Below are positions 25,778-34,622 of a stretch of 64,000 nt of DNA, piece by piece. A program made the position numbers and the translations under genes. The DNA comes from Peribacillus asahii (GTDB lineage Bacteria > Bacillota > Bacilli > Bacillales > DSM-1321), in NCBI RefSeq assembly GCF_003570725.1, contig NZ_QWVS01000002.1, positions 124,001 through 188,000 on the forward strand, read 5' to 3'. Position 1 is the first letter of the stretch; each line of letters begins with the position of its first letter. The notes beneath the pieces were generated by a model that was not told the origin of the DNA, made no database searches, and saw only the letters and a program-made list of their open reading frames with translations.

Positions 25778-27283
25778 TTGATACAGACACATAACATTAA
25801 ACGATTTGCAAAGATTTTTGTTATTTATATTTTGATAGCAGTGGTTCCTACGCTGATTATCAGCGGCATTTTGACAGATCTGCAAATGAAAAAATATGAA
25901 GATGAATATAAAAATAAAGCTCAAACGAATGCAAATCTTCATGCAACAAATATAGAAAATTTTATTGGCGAAACAGTCGGACGGTTAGAAATGCTTGCTA
26001 CCCTGATTAAAGTTCAGCATAGTAGCTTAATTGATATAGAAGAAATTTTTAAGGAAACTCAAGAAAAGGATAAACGTTTTTCAGGCTTTTACTGGGCCAA
26101 TCTAGAAGGAGACTTATTAATAAGCTCAAATTCACTCAACCCTCCTGTTAATGTTGGTGATCGACCATACTTTCAGCAAGCACTGCAGTCAGGAAAAACG
26201 AGTTTTTCAGAAGCACATATTGGTCGAGTAACAGGGCGTTATATTATGACAATCGCCGTCCCTGTTACTGAGGATGGACAAATTAAAGGTGTTTTGCTAG
26301 CCAGCTTACGATTAGATGAATTAGAAAATACCATAAAAATGTTATTAAAAGATGAAATGATTATCGTAACAGATCAATCCGGGGAAACAGTAATAGAAGC
26401 AAGCTCACTAACTTCGACGAAAAACCTAGTAGATTATCGTATCGATTTGAAACAACCCTCCTGGATCATTACGGCAAAATTAAGCCCTGAAAATAAACAC
26501 TTATATCGTCATACATTTTCCTATTACCTAGTGGCGGTTTTTATTATTATGAATGTTTTACTACTATTAATCTACAACCTTCAACTAAAATTTAAAGCAA
26601 AGAAAGAAAAAGAACAAAATGAATATCAAAAACTAGAGTTACTCGGGAATCTGGCTGCTAGTACTGCCCATGAAATAAGAAACCCTTTAACAGGAATAAA
26701 TGGATTAATTAAACTACTTAGCGAAGAATATTTAGATAAGAAAGCTCAATATTACTTTGAAGTGATACAAAAAGAAATCATTCGAATAAATGCCATTGTT
26801 AGTGAGTTACTAGTACTTGGGAAACCAACTGCATATACATTAAACACCTACAATACAATAGATATCGTAAGAGAAATAGAACCTATTTTACAATCGGAAG
26901 CTAATTATATGAATGTCGAACTCTCTATTTCCTATTGTGCTGATGATGTGCCTATCTCTTGTGTCCAAGATCATATAAAACAAGTGATTCTAAATTTGTC
27001 CAAAAATGCTTTACACGCTATGCCCGATGGTGGAAAATTAACGATTTCAATAGGAAGAGACGCTGATTTTTGTTTCATTACGATAGAAGATACTGGTGTA
27101 GGTATTCCAAAAGATTCTTTAGACCAAGTCTTCAATCCATTTTTCTCTATGAAGAAGCATGGTTCCGGATTAGGGTTAACAATCTGTAAACGAATTATTG
27201 ACACCTATCAAGGAGATATTTCTATTCAAAGTACTCTTAATAAAGGAACTCTCGTCAAAATACGTATACCTCTATCAAAATGA
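25778..27283 (+). CDS. Membrane sensor histidine kinase, sporulation-kinase-like
   Basis: 501 residues from TTG 25778. Membrane span 12-33, an extracellular dCache-like sensor (40-240, with FSGFYWANLEGDLL and GDRPYFQQAL), a second span 249-267, then directly the kinase. H-box LAASTAHEIRNPLTGINGL has the phosphoacceptor His298. The N-box is NLSKNALHAMPDGG, and the ATP lid motifs are DTGVGIP and GSGLGLTICKR. There is no HAMP domain and no response regulator next to it. That orphan arrangement and the H-box style resemble B. subtilis KinD/KinE-type kinases feeding the Spo0 phosphorelay. The ligand is unknown; dCache sensors often bind amino or organic acids. A strong terminator follows. Confidence 0.88.
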   Translation: MIQTHNIKRFAKIFVIYILIAVVPTLIISGILTDLQMKKYEDEYKNKAQTNANLHATNIENFIGETVGRLEMLATLIKVQHSSLIDIEEIFKETQEKDKRFSGFYWANLEGDLLISSNSLNPPVNVGDRPYFQQALQSGKTSFSEAHIGRVTGRYIMTIAVPVTEDGQIKGVLLASLRLDELENTIKMLLKDEMIIVTDQSGETVIEASSLTSTKNLVDYRIDLKQPSWIITAKLSPENKHLYRHTFSYYLVAVFIIMNVLLLLIYNLQLKFKAKKEKEQNEYQKLELLGNLAASTAHEIRNPLTGINGLIKLLSEEYLDKKAQYYFEVIQKEIIRINAIVSELLVLGKPTAYTLNTYNTIDIVREIEPILQSEANYMNVELSISYCADDVPISCVQDHIKQVILNLSKNALHAMPDGGKLTISIGRDADFCFITIEDTGVGIPKDSLDQVFNPFFSMKKHGSGLGLTICKRIIDTYQGDISIQSTLNKGTLVKIRIPLSK

Positions 27284-27300
27284 TTTAAAGTTAATATTGA

Positions 27301-27335
27301 AAAAGTGACGAGAATTTATATATCTCGTCACTTTT
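27301..27335. terminator. Bidirectional terminator between kinase and yhfP
   Basis: AAAAGTGACGAGA pairs perfectly with TCTCGTCACTTTT. Confidence 0.85.
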
Positions 27336-27338
27336 GGT

Positions 27339-28328
27339 TTATAATGTCACAATGATTCTTCCGCGAGCATTACCTTTTAGTAATGTAGGAAGGGCCTCCG
27401 GAAGCTGCTGAAGTGTCACTTCTTGTTGAATTAGTTCTTCTAAATTTGCTGGTTTAAAATCAGTCGCTAGACGATTCCATGTTTTTAATCGTGTCTCCAT
27501 CGGACAATACACTGAGTCGATTCCAAGTAAATTAACGCCTCTTAAAATAAACGGGAAGACTGTTGTTGGCAGCTTTGTTCCAGCTGTTAATCCACTGACC
27601 GCAACTGAGCCACCGTACTCGATTTGGCTTAAAACAGATGCAAGTGGTTCTCCGCCAACTGGATCGACAGCCGCTGCCCATTTTTGTTTGCCTAATGCCC
27701 GAATCTTTCCATCATATACATCTTCACGTGATAGAACCGTAGTTGCTCCAAGTTTCTTCAAGTACTCTTGTTCAGCTTCTTTTCCTGTACTTGCTTCAAC
27801 TTGATAACCTAGAGTAGATAGAATAGAGACAGCAAAACTGCCAACTCCACCTGTTGCTCCAGTTACAAGAACAGCTCCTTTGTCAGGAGTTAGATTATTT
27901 TCTTCAAGGCGTTGCACGGATAATGCAGCCGTAAAACCAGCTGTTCCGATAATCATCGCTTCTTTCAACGTAAGGCCTTTTGGAAGTGGAACAATCCACT
28001 GAGCCGGAATACGAGCGTATTCACTATAGCCGCCGAAATGGGAAACACCAATCTCATAGCTAGTTGCAATAACCTCGTCGCCTTCTTGAAAGCGAGGATC
28101 TTCTGAAGAAACTACAACCCCTGCTAAATCAATTCCTGGTACAAATGGATAAGTTTTTACAATGTTGCCATTAGGGATACTCGCAAGACTATCTTTATAA
28201 TTAACGCCTGAATATTGAACACGAATTAGTACTTCGCCCTCTGGTAAATCCTGTAGTGAAACCTGTTGAACCCCTACAGAAAACTGGTCATCTTGCTTAT
28301 TAACAACTAGTGCGTCAAATGATTTCAT
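27339..28328 (-). CDS. yhfP: YhdH/YhfP-family NADPH quinone oxidoreductase (acrylyl-CoA reductase-like)
   Basis: 329 residues of the zinc-free medium-chain dehydrogenase type. Start MKSFDALVVNKQDDQFSVGV, then VQYSGVNYKDSLA (35-50) and TYPFVPGIDLAGVV, which define the YhdH/YhfP/AcuI group. The nucleotide site is VLVTGATGGVGSFAVSIL (about 150-168). AcuI members reduce acryloyl-CoA; YhfP is structurally characterised but its natural substrate is uncertain. It is divergent from a TetR gene whose operator-like boxes lie at 28423-28523, so it is probably repressed by it. Confidence 0.88.
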   Translation of the reverse strand: MKSFDALVVNKQDDQFSVGVQQVSLQDLPEGEVLIRVQYSGVNYKDSLASIPNGNIVKTYPFVPGIDLAGVVVSSEDPRFQEGDEVIATSYEIGVSHFGGYSEYARIPAQWIVPLPKGLTLKEAMIIGTAGFTAALSVQRLEENNLTPDKGAVLVTGATGGVGSFAVSILSTLGYQVEASTGKEAEQEYLKKLGATTVLSREDVYDGKIRALGKQKWAAAVDPVGGEPLASVLSQIEYGGSVAVSGLTAGTKLPTTVFPFILRGVNLLGIDSVYCPMETRLKTWNRLATDFKPANLEELIQQEVTLQQLPEALPTLLKGNARGRIIVTL

Positions 28329-28422
28329 CTAAACACCTCTTTTATTATTTTTATAGATATTATTATATCTGTATCACTCGTTCATACAATTAATCCCATA
28401 AGTCGATTATAGTGTTAACTAT

Positions 28423-28537
28423 TTGACCAGTCAATATAATTTTGACCGGTCAGAATAAAATATTCTTTTAGCATAGAAAGTTCAAAACATTTATCCTTAC
28501 TATCCATTATTTTGTCCGGTCATTTTTTGTGTATAAT
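28423..28537. promoter_or_regulatory. Three TetR-type operator boxes between yhfP and tetR
   Basis: TTGACCAGTCAA (28423-28434), TTGACCGGTCAG (28442-28453) and TTGTCCGGTCAT (28512-28523) share a TGACCGGTCA core. The first two face yhfP; the third precedes TATAAT (28532-28537) of the TetR gene. The arrangement fits repression of both genes. Confidence 0.75.
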
Positions 28538-28568
28538 GGAACTATTAAAAATAGGATGGTGGATTTTA

Positions 28569-29177
28569 ATGAATAACAAAGCTGAAAAACGGCGTGAACA
28601 AATTTTAAGAGCCGCCTTTCAAGCCGTCTCTGAAAAAGGCTTTCATAGCGTCACCCTTCAGGATATTGCCGACTATGCTGACGTAAGCAAAGGGGTGACA
28701 AGTTATTACTTTCAAAATAAAGAAGATGTTTTTCGTCATCTGCTGGAGTGGGTTACTGAAAAAATTTATAAAAATGAACATGCAGCAATCAGCAAAGAGC
28801 ACACTGCACCTGATAAGTTACGTGCTTATGTCCATGCAGCTTTTGCCAATCCGAGTGATAACCGTAAATTTTACCGAGTGTATCTTGAATTTCTCGCTCA
28901 AGCGAACCACAATGAACAATTTCGTGACACTAATGACCGGTTTTATGAAAATTGTTGGTCAATCGGGCGCGAAATTATCCAGCTGGGTCAAAAAGAAGGA
29001 ACATTCGCTAATGTGGACATTGATAAAGCCTCTTACACAATTCGTGCTTTAATAGATGGATCCCTAATTCAATGGTTGATGCAAAACAACGATCAATTAC
29101 ATACATTCTATCGTGATAATTGTCTAGAAACTCTCTCGAATTACTTAACAAATAAAAATAATCAAAACAGTAATTAA
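28569..29177 (+). CDS. TetR-family regulator of yhfP and itself
   Basis: 202 residues from ATG 28569 (AGGATGG upstream; an earlier in-frame ATG starts inside the promoter). The helix-turn-helix reads ILRAAFQAVSEKGFHSVTLQ...VSKGVTSYYFQNKEDVF. The ligand domain (residues 60-195) is rich in aromatics (RKFYRVYLEFLAQANHN), resembling BetI/YcnC-type regulators. It is divergent from yhfP with three boxes between. A hairpin (AAAGGAATC/GATTCCTTT, 29202-29239) follows. Confidence 0.87.
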   Translation: MNNKAEKRREQILRAAFQAVSEKGFHSVTLQDIADYADVSKGVTSYYFQNKEDVFRHLLEWVTEKIYKNEHAAISKEHTAPDKLRAYVHAAFANPSDNRKFYRVYLEFLAQANHNEQFRDTNDRFYENCWSIGREIIQLGQKEGTFANVDIDKASYTIRALIDGSLIQWLMQNNDQLHTFYRDNCLETLSNYLTNKNNQNSN

Positions 29178-29201
29178 CTTATCTTTTCATCCGAAGAAGA
29201 A

Positions 29202-29239
29202 AAAGGAATCACTATATAAAATCTATACTCGATTCCTTT
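29202..29239 (+). terminator. Hairpin after the TetR gene
   Basis: AAAGGAATC pairs with GATTCCTTT across a 20-base loop; the T-run is short. Confidence 0.5.
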
Positions 29240-29277
29240 ACTGAATATATTTCTTTATGTTCATACTATTTAACAAG

Positions 29278-29387
29278 CGGCCCCCCACCTACTCATTGGA
29301 CTATCGCTCTTCACATTCCTTGAGGTAGGGGTGTTCTCGCCTATTTTTTGACAAACAAAATAGATAATATTTTTCGAAATATTATCT
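29278..29387. mobile_element. IS200/IS605-like end remnant with a second hairpin
   Basis: Minus strand 29342-29281 reads GCGAGAACACCCCTACCTCAAG, then GCGATAGTC...GAGTAGGTGGGG, the same core as the hairpins flanking tnpB at 13.2 and 14.9 kb. A second perfect stem, AGATAATATTT-TTCG-AAATATTATCT (29362-29387), lies beside it. No transposase is left. It sits directly downstream of a truncated gene. Confidence 0.5.
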
Positions 29388-29449
29388 AACTTAAAAATCT
29401 TTGCCTTTATATAGATAAAGATTTTCATTTGATATTTCTTTACTATTAT

Positions 29450-29686
29450 TTAAAATTTGACAAGACAGCAAAACACATCATGTACAGCAAACTCTTCCTC
29501 GTATTTTTCTAATGCATTGAAGTCTACGAGTCTTTGAGTAAGTTTCGGATGCTTTATAGATATTGGCTTACGAACCAATGCTTTTACATTTTCATAAGTA
29601 TTGGACTGCAATAATATACGTAATAGTTCATTCCCTACTAGTCCAGTTGCACCAACAATTAATGCTTTTCTCTTTTCCGTATTCAT
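29450..29686 (-). pseudogene. Truncated NAD(P)-binding oxidoreductase
   Basis: 78 residues from ATG 29686 (GGGAAGTG upstream). The Rossmann start is clear: ALIVGATGLVGNELLRILLQ, then VKALVRKPISIKHPK and VHDVFCCLVKF. Family members continue FCCLGTT and run to over 200 residues; here the frame stops at once after FCCL. The missing part would lie where the IS200/IS605-like remnant is. Insertion followed by deletion is the simplest reading. Probably non-functional. Confidence 0.65.
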
Positions 29687-29755
29687 TTTTATCACTTCCC
29701 TGTTTCAAAGTAAAACAAGTATATGAAACATTCTATACATACGCAATTAATAGCA

Positions 29756-29789
29756 TCAAAAAACGACTACCTATTATAGATAGTCGTTT
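29756..29789 (-). terminator. Terminator of the MltG-like operon
   Basis: AAACGACTA pairs with TAGTCGTTT, followed by a T-run on the minus strand. Confidence 0.8.
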
Positions 29790-29821
29790 AATTAATAGAT
29801 GTACTTTCATTTTAAATAAAA

Positions 29822-30292
29822 TCATTTAAATATGACAGATATAATCTCTTCTGTCGTCATGTCACTTTGTACCACATATGTACCAGGACGTAAATGGTTT
29901 TCCACACCGCTTTTTTCAACTTCATTAAAGAAATCCTGCCCGCTTTTAATAACCCTTGCTCGCTGCAGAGCTTTACCAACATCAATACTTGTCATCCCTT
30001 TGGAAACTCTCAGTACTGTGCGGTATACAATCTTTTCTTGTGTTTCAGCTTTTGCCTCAGTTCCTGCTTTATCTTTACTAGATTTAGCTTCAGCAAGTTG
30101 CTCTTTCCACTCTTTTTCTGTATGGACGACATACCCTTCAGAAGATAGTAAGTCTTTCATCTCGTCTTTTGAAAGTTGTTCTGTAGTCTGTGTGCTTGTC
30201 GCTTCACTAGGCCCAAAGAAGTATACTGCACCGCATAAACCTGTTGCAACAAGAAGGCCTCCGGCAAAGCTGCGCATTGATTTAGATGTCAT
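29822..30292 (-). CDS. Membrane-anchored protein with MltG-like LysM-type domain
   Basis: 156 residues from ATG 30292. An N-terminal membrane helix (SFAGGLLVATGLCGAVYFFG) is followed by a charged linker and a C-terminal domain of about 65 residues: RVSKGMTSIDVGKALQRARVI, DFFNEVEK and LRPGTYVVQSDMTTEEIISVI. That pattern matches the LysM-like N-terminal domain of the endolytic transglycosylase MltG/YceG; the catalytic domain is absent. It may bind or position peptidoglycan. It overlaps the preceding gene by 11 bases, so the two are co-translated. Confidence 0.65.
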   Translation of the reverse strand: MTSKSMRSFAGGLLVATGLCGAVYFFGPSEATSTQTTEQLSKDEMKDLLSSEGYVVHTEKEWKEQLAEAKSSKDKAGTEAKAETQEKIVYRTVLRVSKGMTSIDVGKALQRARVIKSGQDFFNEVEKSGVENHLRPGTYVVQSDMTTEEIISVIFK

Positions 30293-30662
30293 TGGCAACG
30301 CTTCCCCTTTCCTGCTTTGTGTTTACATAAGGAGCAATCAACCGTTCTATTTCATTCGTATTCTTCCCTGTTTTCATTGCTATACTTTCAACTGAATACC
30401 CACGTTTATGTAAGTCTAGTACTTCACGCAACAAAATCCGCTGTTCAGAAGAAGCTGCCAGTATACCAGCTTCTTGTGCTGTAATTTCAGCATCTATCTC
30501 AAGAGTCCGAATTTTTTCTTGTAGTTGATTCACTTCCTCTCCAAAAGTAAGAGAAATTTTTTCCAGATGATCTTCAACTTTTGGTGAATCCGTTTTAGTA
30601 AACGACAAAATGAACAGTATCACTGCAACACCAAACAAAATGGCTAACGCCCATGCCATCAT
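30282..30662 (-). CDS. DUF6115/SwrB-like single-pass membrane protein
   Basis: 126 residues. One N-terminal membrane helix (MAWALAILFGVAVILFILSF), a coiled coil (residues 30-70, LEKISLTFGEEVNQLQEKIRTLE) and a C-terminal helix-turn-helix-like segment (VLDLHKRGYSVESIAMKTGKNTNEIERL). The architecture resembles B. subtilis SwrB (YlxL) and DUF6115 proteins; the C-terminal part may bind a protein rather than DNA. First gene of a two-gene unit with the MltG-like protein. Start ATG has GGGAGGG eight bases upstream. Confidence 0.6.
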   Translation of the reverse strand: MMAWALAILFGVAVILFILSFTKTDSPKVEDHLEKISLTFGEEVNQLQEKIRTLEIDAEITAQEAGILAASSEQRILLREVLDLHKRGYSVESIAMKTGKNTNEIERLIAPYVNTKQERGSVANDI

Positions 30663-31188
30663 TCTATGTCCCTCCCTAACCTAAATCTATTATCTCGCTT
30701 CCCTATTATATATTGATTTAATCAAGAATTCGATTTAAAACAACAAAATACCACAATAGTCATTGTATTTATGTTTCCGAAAAAATCCTAAGTATTATAT
30801 TCCTAAATATTTTACTAATTATCATACTCACTTTGATATAAGACTTATCAGATAAGGACTATAGCACCACTAAAAAAAGACTGGTTATTAATAGCCTTGT
30901 TCGATATATGGGGAATTGAGATGTATTAAAAAATACGTCTATCGAAAGTCTAACATATCAGCTTATATAAACAAATAATTAGTACTTTTATTTGAACAGG
31001 AACAGATTTTTAATAGATAAACATAATTTTTGAAATTCAGATGAAAGGTGCGTAGCCTTAACAGTAGTTGCGATTTTTTTAATACTTATGTTAGATTGAA
31101 AAATAACCTCAGCAGCACCTTTTTCTTTCGTTAAAACCAAAAATAGAACCACCCATACTTTTAGACTTATCAGGAAGAAGGAGAAACG
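30663..31188. other. 526-base gap with a possible structured leader (31036-31120)
   Basis: A GAAAGGTGC arm near 31042 can pair with GCACCTTTTTC near 31109, enclosing about 60 bases before the 5'-nucleotidase gene. The 5' arm (AGGTGCGTAGCCTTAACAGT) faintly recalls the start of lysine riboswitches, but the conserved 3' parts are missing. The rest is AT-rich with no gene. GAAGGAG at the end serves the next gene. Confidence 0.3.
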
Positions 31189-32757
31189 ATGCCAAACGAT
31201 TTTACGATTCGTTTATTAGTAACAAGCGATATTCACGGATACATTTATCCGACTACATACCGGGATCATACGGAAACAAACTTTGGATTAGCCAAAGCAG
31301 CGACTATTATTAAAGAAAAAAGAAGGCAAGAAAAGATATTATTACTCGATAACGGTGACTTAATTCAAGGAAGTCCTTTAACCTATTATCATGCTAAATA
31401 CAAACCAAATTCTGAAAATCCTATTATTAAAGTCGCTAATTCGCTTCAGTACGATTTGGCTGTTTGCGGTAATCATGAATTTAATTATGGCTTAGATTAT
31501 TTAACAGACGCTATTCAACAATCCACTTTTCCATGGCTGTCTGCAAATATTATCAATTCATCAACTAAGGAGCCTGCCTTTGGAACACCTTACACAATAA
31601 AAATAATTGATGAAGTCAAAATAGCTATTCTTGGTATCACAACTCATTTCATTCCAAATTGGGAAGAGAAAAAAAATATTGAAGGTCTACAATTTAATGA
31701 CGCTTTACTCACTGCAAAATGGTGGGTCAGTCACATCCGTCAAAAGGAAAAACCAGATGTAATAATTGTTTCCTATCACGGAGGGTTTGAACGGGATTTA
31801 CAAACAGGGGAACAAACAGAACGGCTAACAGGAGAAAATCAAGCCTATGCTATGTGCCAAGAGTTAGGAGATATAGATATTTTAATCACAGGTCATCAGC
31901 ACCGTACACTAACAGGAACAACCAATGGCATTACGTTCCTGCAGCCCGGTCATTACGGACGTTATATAGGTGAAGTATGTATAAAGGGAACAAAACAAGA
32001 AGGATCCATTTCAAGTATAAAATGCTCTGCCAATTTAATCGAAATAGACGAATCTATCAAGGCAGATCAAGAAACACTCTCCTTCATAGATGATTTTCAA
32101 AAAGAAACTCAAAAATGGCTTGATCAATCAATAGGAACGGTCATTGGAGACATGACCATTAAAGACGTACTGCACGCACGTCTACAGGATAATCCATATA
32201 TCGAATTTATTAATAAAGTGCAAATGAACGCTAGCGGAGCTGCTATTTCAAATACAGCCTTATTCACCAATGAATCTCTAGGTTTCCAAACAAACATCAC
32301 AATGCGTGATATCGTATCCAATTATATTTATCCAAATACATTAAGAGTCATCCGGATAAGCGGTAAGGATATTAAAGAAGCTCTTGAGCAAACCGCTCAA
32401 TATTTCACTATCGAAAACGGAAACATAACGGTTAATCCTGCTTTTTCATATCCAAAACCACAGCATTATAATTATGACATGTGGGAAGGCATTGAATATG
32501 AATTAAAAATTTCAAATCCTATAGGCCAGCGCGTTACCCACCTAAATTACCAAGGGGCACCATTACAGCTCAATCAACAATACGATGTTGTCATGAACAG
32601 CTACCGTGCTAGCGGAGGCGGTAACTTCAATATGTTTAAAGGAAAGCCTGTTATAAAAGATATACCGATTGATATGAGTGAGCTTATTGCCGACTACATA
32701 CGAGAAAGAAAAATCATTAAAGCAACTTGCAACAATAACTGGAAGGTTGTTTTATAA
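31189..32757 (+). CDS. Cytosolic 5'-nucleotidase / 2',3'-cyclic phosphodiesterase family protein (UshA-like)
   Basis: 522 residues with the two domains of the UshA/CpdB family. The metallophosphatase domain has SDIHGYIYP (14-22), DNGDLIQGSP (54-63), GNHEFNYG (92-99), YHGGFE and GHQHRTL, the metal ligands and catalytic motif. The C-terminal nucleotide-binding domain begins near 330 and has TNESLGFQTNITMRDI and SYRASGGGNFNMF (family motif near 485). There is no signal peptide or wall anchor, so it is probably cytosolic, unlike B. subtilis YfkN. It may hydrolyse nucleotides or cyclic nucleotides in salvage. Strong terminator downstream. Confidence 0.85.
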   Translation: MPNDFTIRLLVTSDIHGYIYPTTYRDHTETNFGLAKAATIIKEKRRQEKILLLDNGDLIQGSPLTYYHAKYKPNSENPIIKVANSLQYDLAVCGNHEFNYGLDYLTDAIQQSTFPWLSANIINSSTKEPAFGTPYTIKIIDEVKIAILGITTHFIPNWEEKKNIEGLQFNDALLTAKWWVSHIRQKEKPDVIIVSYHGGFERDLQTGEQTERLTGENQAYAMCQELGDIDILITGHQHRTLTGTTNGITFLQPGHYGRYIGEVCIKGTKQEGSISSIKCSANLIEIDESIKADQETLSFIDDFQKETQKWLDQSIGTVIGDMTIKDVLHARLQDNPYIEFINKVQMNASGAAISNTALFTNESLGFQTNITMRDIVSNYIYPNTLRVIRISGKDIKEALEQTAQYFTIENGNITVNPAFSYPKPQHYNYDMWEGIEYELKISNPIGQRVTHLNYQGAPLQLNQQYDVVMNSYRASGGGNFNMFKGKPVIKDIPIDMSELIADYIRERKIIKATCNNNWKVVL

Positions 32758-32768
32758 TTCTTATGCAA

Positions 32769-32808
32769 AGCAATTAAAAGAATAATCATCTTCATTCTTT
32801 TAATTGCT
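32769..32808. terminator. Bidirectional terminator
   Basis: AGCAATTAAAAGAAT pairs perfectly with ATTCTTTTAATTGCT across a ten-base loop. Confidence 0.75.
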
Positions 32809-32954
32809 GTATTGTTTATAGTTAAATAATATATTCTACCGAGTTATTTTTTCTAATACATTCATTTGCCTTTTCCACCAAGCTAAGTTCATATTGATGA
32901 TTAAAGAAAACGAAAAAATCCTTAATATAATATGTTGAAAGTGATGTCTCATAA

Positions 32955-33350
32955 TTAATTGACCATTTGTTGAGCTTCACAACGCTGAAATGCACGAACT
33001 TTACGAGGCAAAAATCTACTAATCTCATCCTCGTTATATCCAACCTGTAATCTTTTTTCATCGAGAATAATCGGTCTTTTTAATAATCCTTGGTTCTCTT
33101 TGATTATTTTATATAATTCTTGAAGTGATAGAGATTCTATGTTTATATTCAGTTTTTCAAAAGCTTTCGATCTTGTAGAGATAATTTCATCTGTCCCACC
33201 TTCCGTCATGCGAAAAATTTCTTTAATCTCATCAATCGTAAGAGGTTCAGAAAAAATATTTCTTTCTATATAAGCAATTTCGTGTTCCTCAAGCCATGCT
33301 TTTGCTTTACGACAAGACGTACAACTTGTTGATGTATACAGGGTCACCAT
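32955..33350 (-). CDS. spx: Spx-family transcriptional regulator
   Basis: 131 residues, the exact size of Spx. It has the redox switch CTSC (Cys10, Cys13) in [17 protein letters not shown], then [33 protein letters not shown] with the conserved Gly/Arg contact region for the RNA polymerase alpha subunit, and [25 protein letters not shown]. Spx redirects RNA polymerase under thiol stress and is degraded by ClpXP. B. subtilis has one Spx plus the paralogue MgsR; this may be an extra copy, since none of the usual spx neighbours (opp, mecA) is here. The tail differs ([10 protein letters not shown]). GGAG precedes the ATG. Confidence 0.88.
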   Translation of the reverse strand: MVTLYTSTSCTSCRKAKAWLEEHEIAYIERNIFSEPLTIDEIKEIFRMTEGGTDEIISTRSKAFEKLNINIESLSLQELYKIIKENQGLLKRPIILDEKRLQVGYNEDEISRFLPRKVRAFQRCEAQQMVN

Positions 33351-33674
33351 ATTAACAATTACACTCCTTACATAGAGAATCTATTTTGCTCATGCAGATT
33401 CTGTACTTTGATATGTCCTCACTTTGTCGTACCAGTTATCTATTGTAACTTATGAATATATCATAAACCTAATAGATTCAAATCTCAATGTAAAATATCT
33501 CTAGTTAAAGATAAATAGTATCTATTAATTAATAGAGCTTTTTGTCATACATGAAAGGGAGTTCTGTAGTTCCCTTTTCAATTGAATATTGGTAAGAAAA
33601 TCACAAAAGAATCTGCTATTGAACAAGATTGCTCGACAGCAGGTTCTATTAAAAGATAGTTTTGATTACCCTTT
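33351..33674. other. Gap with a small hairpin and the likely cdaS terminator
   Basis: AAAGGGA/TTCCCTTT pair at about 33552-33578. On the minus strand after cdaS, CTGCT and AGCAG flank a 20-base loop followed by TTCTTTTG, a weak terminator near 33612-33650. No ORF is convincing. Confidence 0.35.
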
Positions 33675-34322
33675 TTACTGTAAATTTTTCAATAAACTAT
33701 CTATTGAGCCCCCATGTGTAGCAATTGGATAGAGCTCTCCGTTTAAAGCAAATGAAACTCTACCTGTTTCCTCGGAGACAACCAGAACAAGGGCATCACT
33801 GCGTTCGGTTAATCCTAAAGCAGCGCGATGTCGTGTACCAAGTTTTTTATCACCTGTAAATTTATTTGAAAGAGGAAGAACATTTGCTGCAGAAACGATC
33901 TGATTAAAACTTACCATTACAGCACCATCATGGAGTGGATTTCCTGGAAAAAAGATGGACTCTAATAAAGAATGGCTTAACTCTGCTCCAATTGCAATCC
34001 CCGGATGAATTAAAGATTCAAGAGAATCTTTGCGTTGAATGACAATTAAACCACCATGTCTTCGGTCCGACATATTTTGTAAACAGATTGATAATTCTGG
34101 ATATTTATCCGTAAACGGGGACAAATAACAATTTAAATAAAAAGTAGCAGCTTTCATTTCAATGTATGCAAATCTATTTTTTATTTTTTCAAAATCCCCA
34201 AGTAGACAATCGTTTTCCTGATCTATTGTTTCTAAGCTATTCTGAAGCGTCGTGATCACTTGACGTATATCTTCTTTTAACGTTTGCTTCATCGGTGAAA
34301 AGTCGCAATTTGCATGATTCAT
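33675..34322 (-). CDS. cdaS: Sporulation-specific diadenylate cyclase CdaS
   Basis: 215 residues from ATG 34322, chosen because GGGAGG lies nine bases upstream and the length fits CdaS (about 207); the longer frame starting at 34421 adds an unrelated basic tail. Two N-terminal helices (1-60), which autoinhibit the enzyme in the family, precede a DAC domain: GGLIVIQR, FFPGNPLHDGAVMVS (DGA 132-134) and GTRHRAALGLTE (RHR 164-166), the ATP-binding and catalytic motifs. It makes c-di-AMP from two ATP during sporulation. The kimA gene under a c-di-AMP riboswitch lies 22 kb away. No membrane helix, unlike CdaA. Confidence 0.9.
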   Translation of the reverse strand: MNHANCDFSPMKQTLKEDIRQVITTLQNSLETIDQENDCLLGDFEKIKNRFAYIEMKAATFYLNCYLSPFTDKYPELSICLQNMSDRRHGGLIVIQRKDSLESLIHPGIAIGAELSHSLLESIFFPGNPLHDGAVMVSFNQIVSAANVLPLSNKFTGDKKLGTRHRAALGLTERSDALVLVVSEETGRVSFALNGELYPIATHGGSIDSLLKNLQ

Positions 34323-34622
34323 GGAGCGAGCCTCCCTCATTCTAATCCTCTTTCTTTTCTTTGATTGATTATTGGAGCATTCATTTTCAGTTTGTCTACA
34401 TAAGCATGATTTATTCATCAACTGAAATAGAATATTTATGCTAAAAATTTCAGTTCACTAACTCCATACTAAAAAGAGCTGTCGCAACTGCAACACCTCA
34501 AAATATATCTTCCCTTTAATTGTTCCCTATTCTGCTTTTAGATCGAATATATAGTCTAATTAAGAAGTATTATGCTAACAAAAACACTGATTCTCAAAAT
34601 AAAACAGAGATGGATGCTTGTC

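Noticed and set aside
32822..33061. Second small gene overlapping spx
   Set aside because: It overlaps the 3' end of spx in another frame and has no ribosome binding site or recognisable sequence.
34323..34421. Longer N-terminus for CdaS
   Set aside because: It adds a basic unrelated stretch and contains the GGGAGG site that serves ATG 34322.
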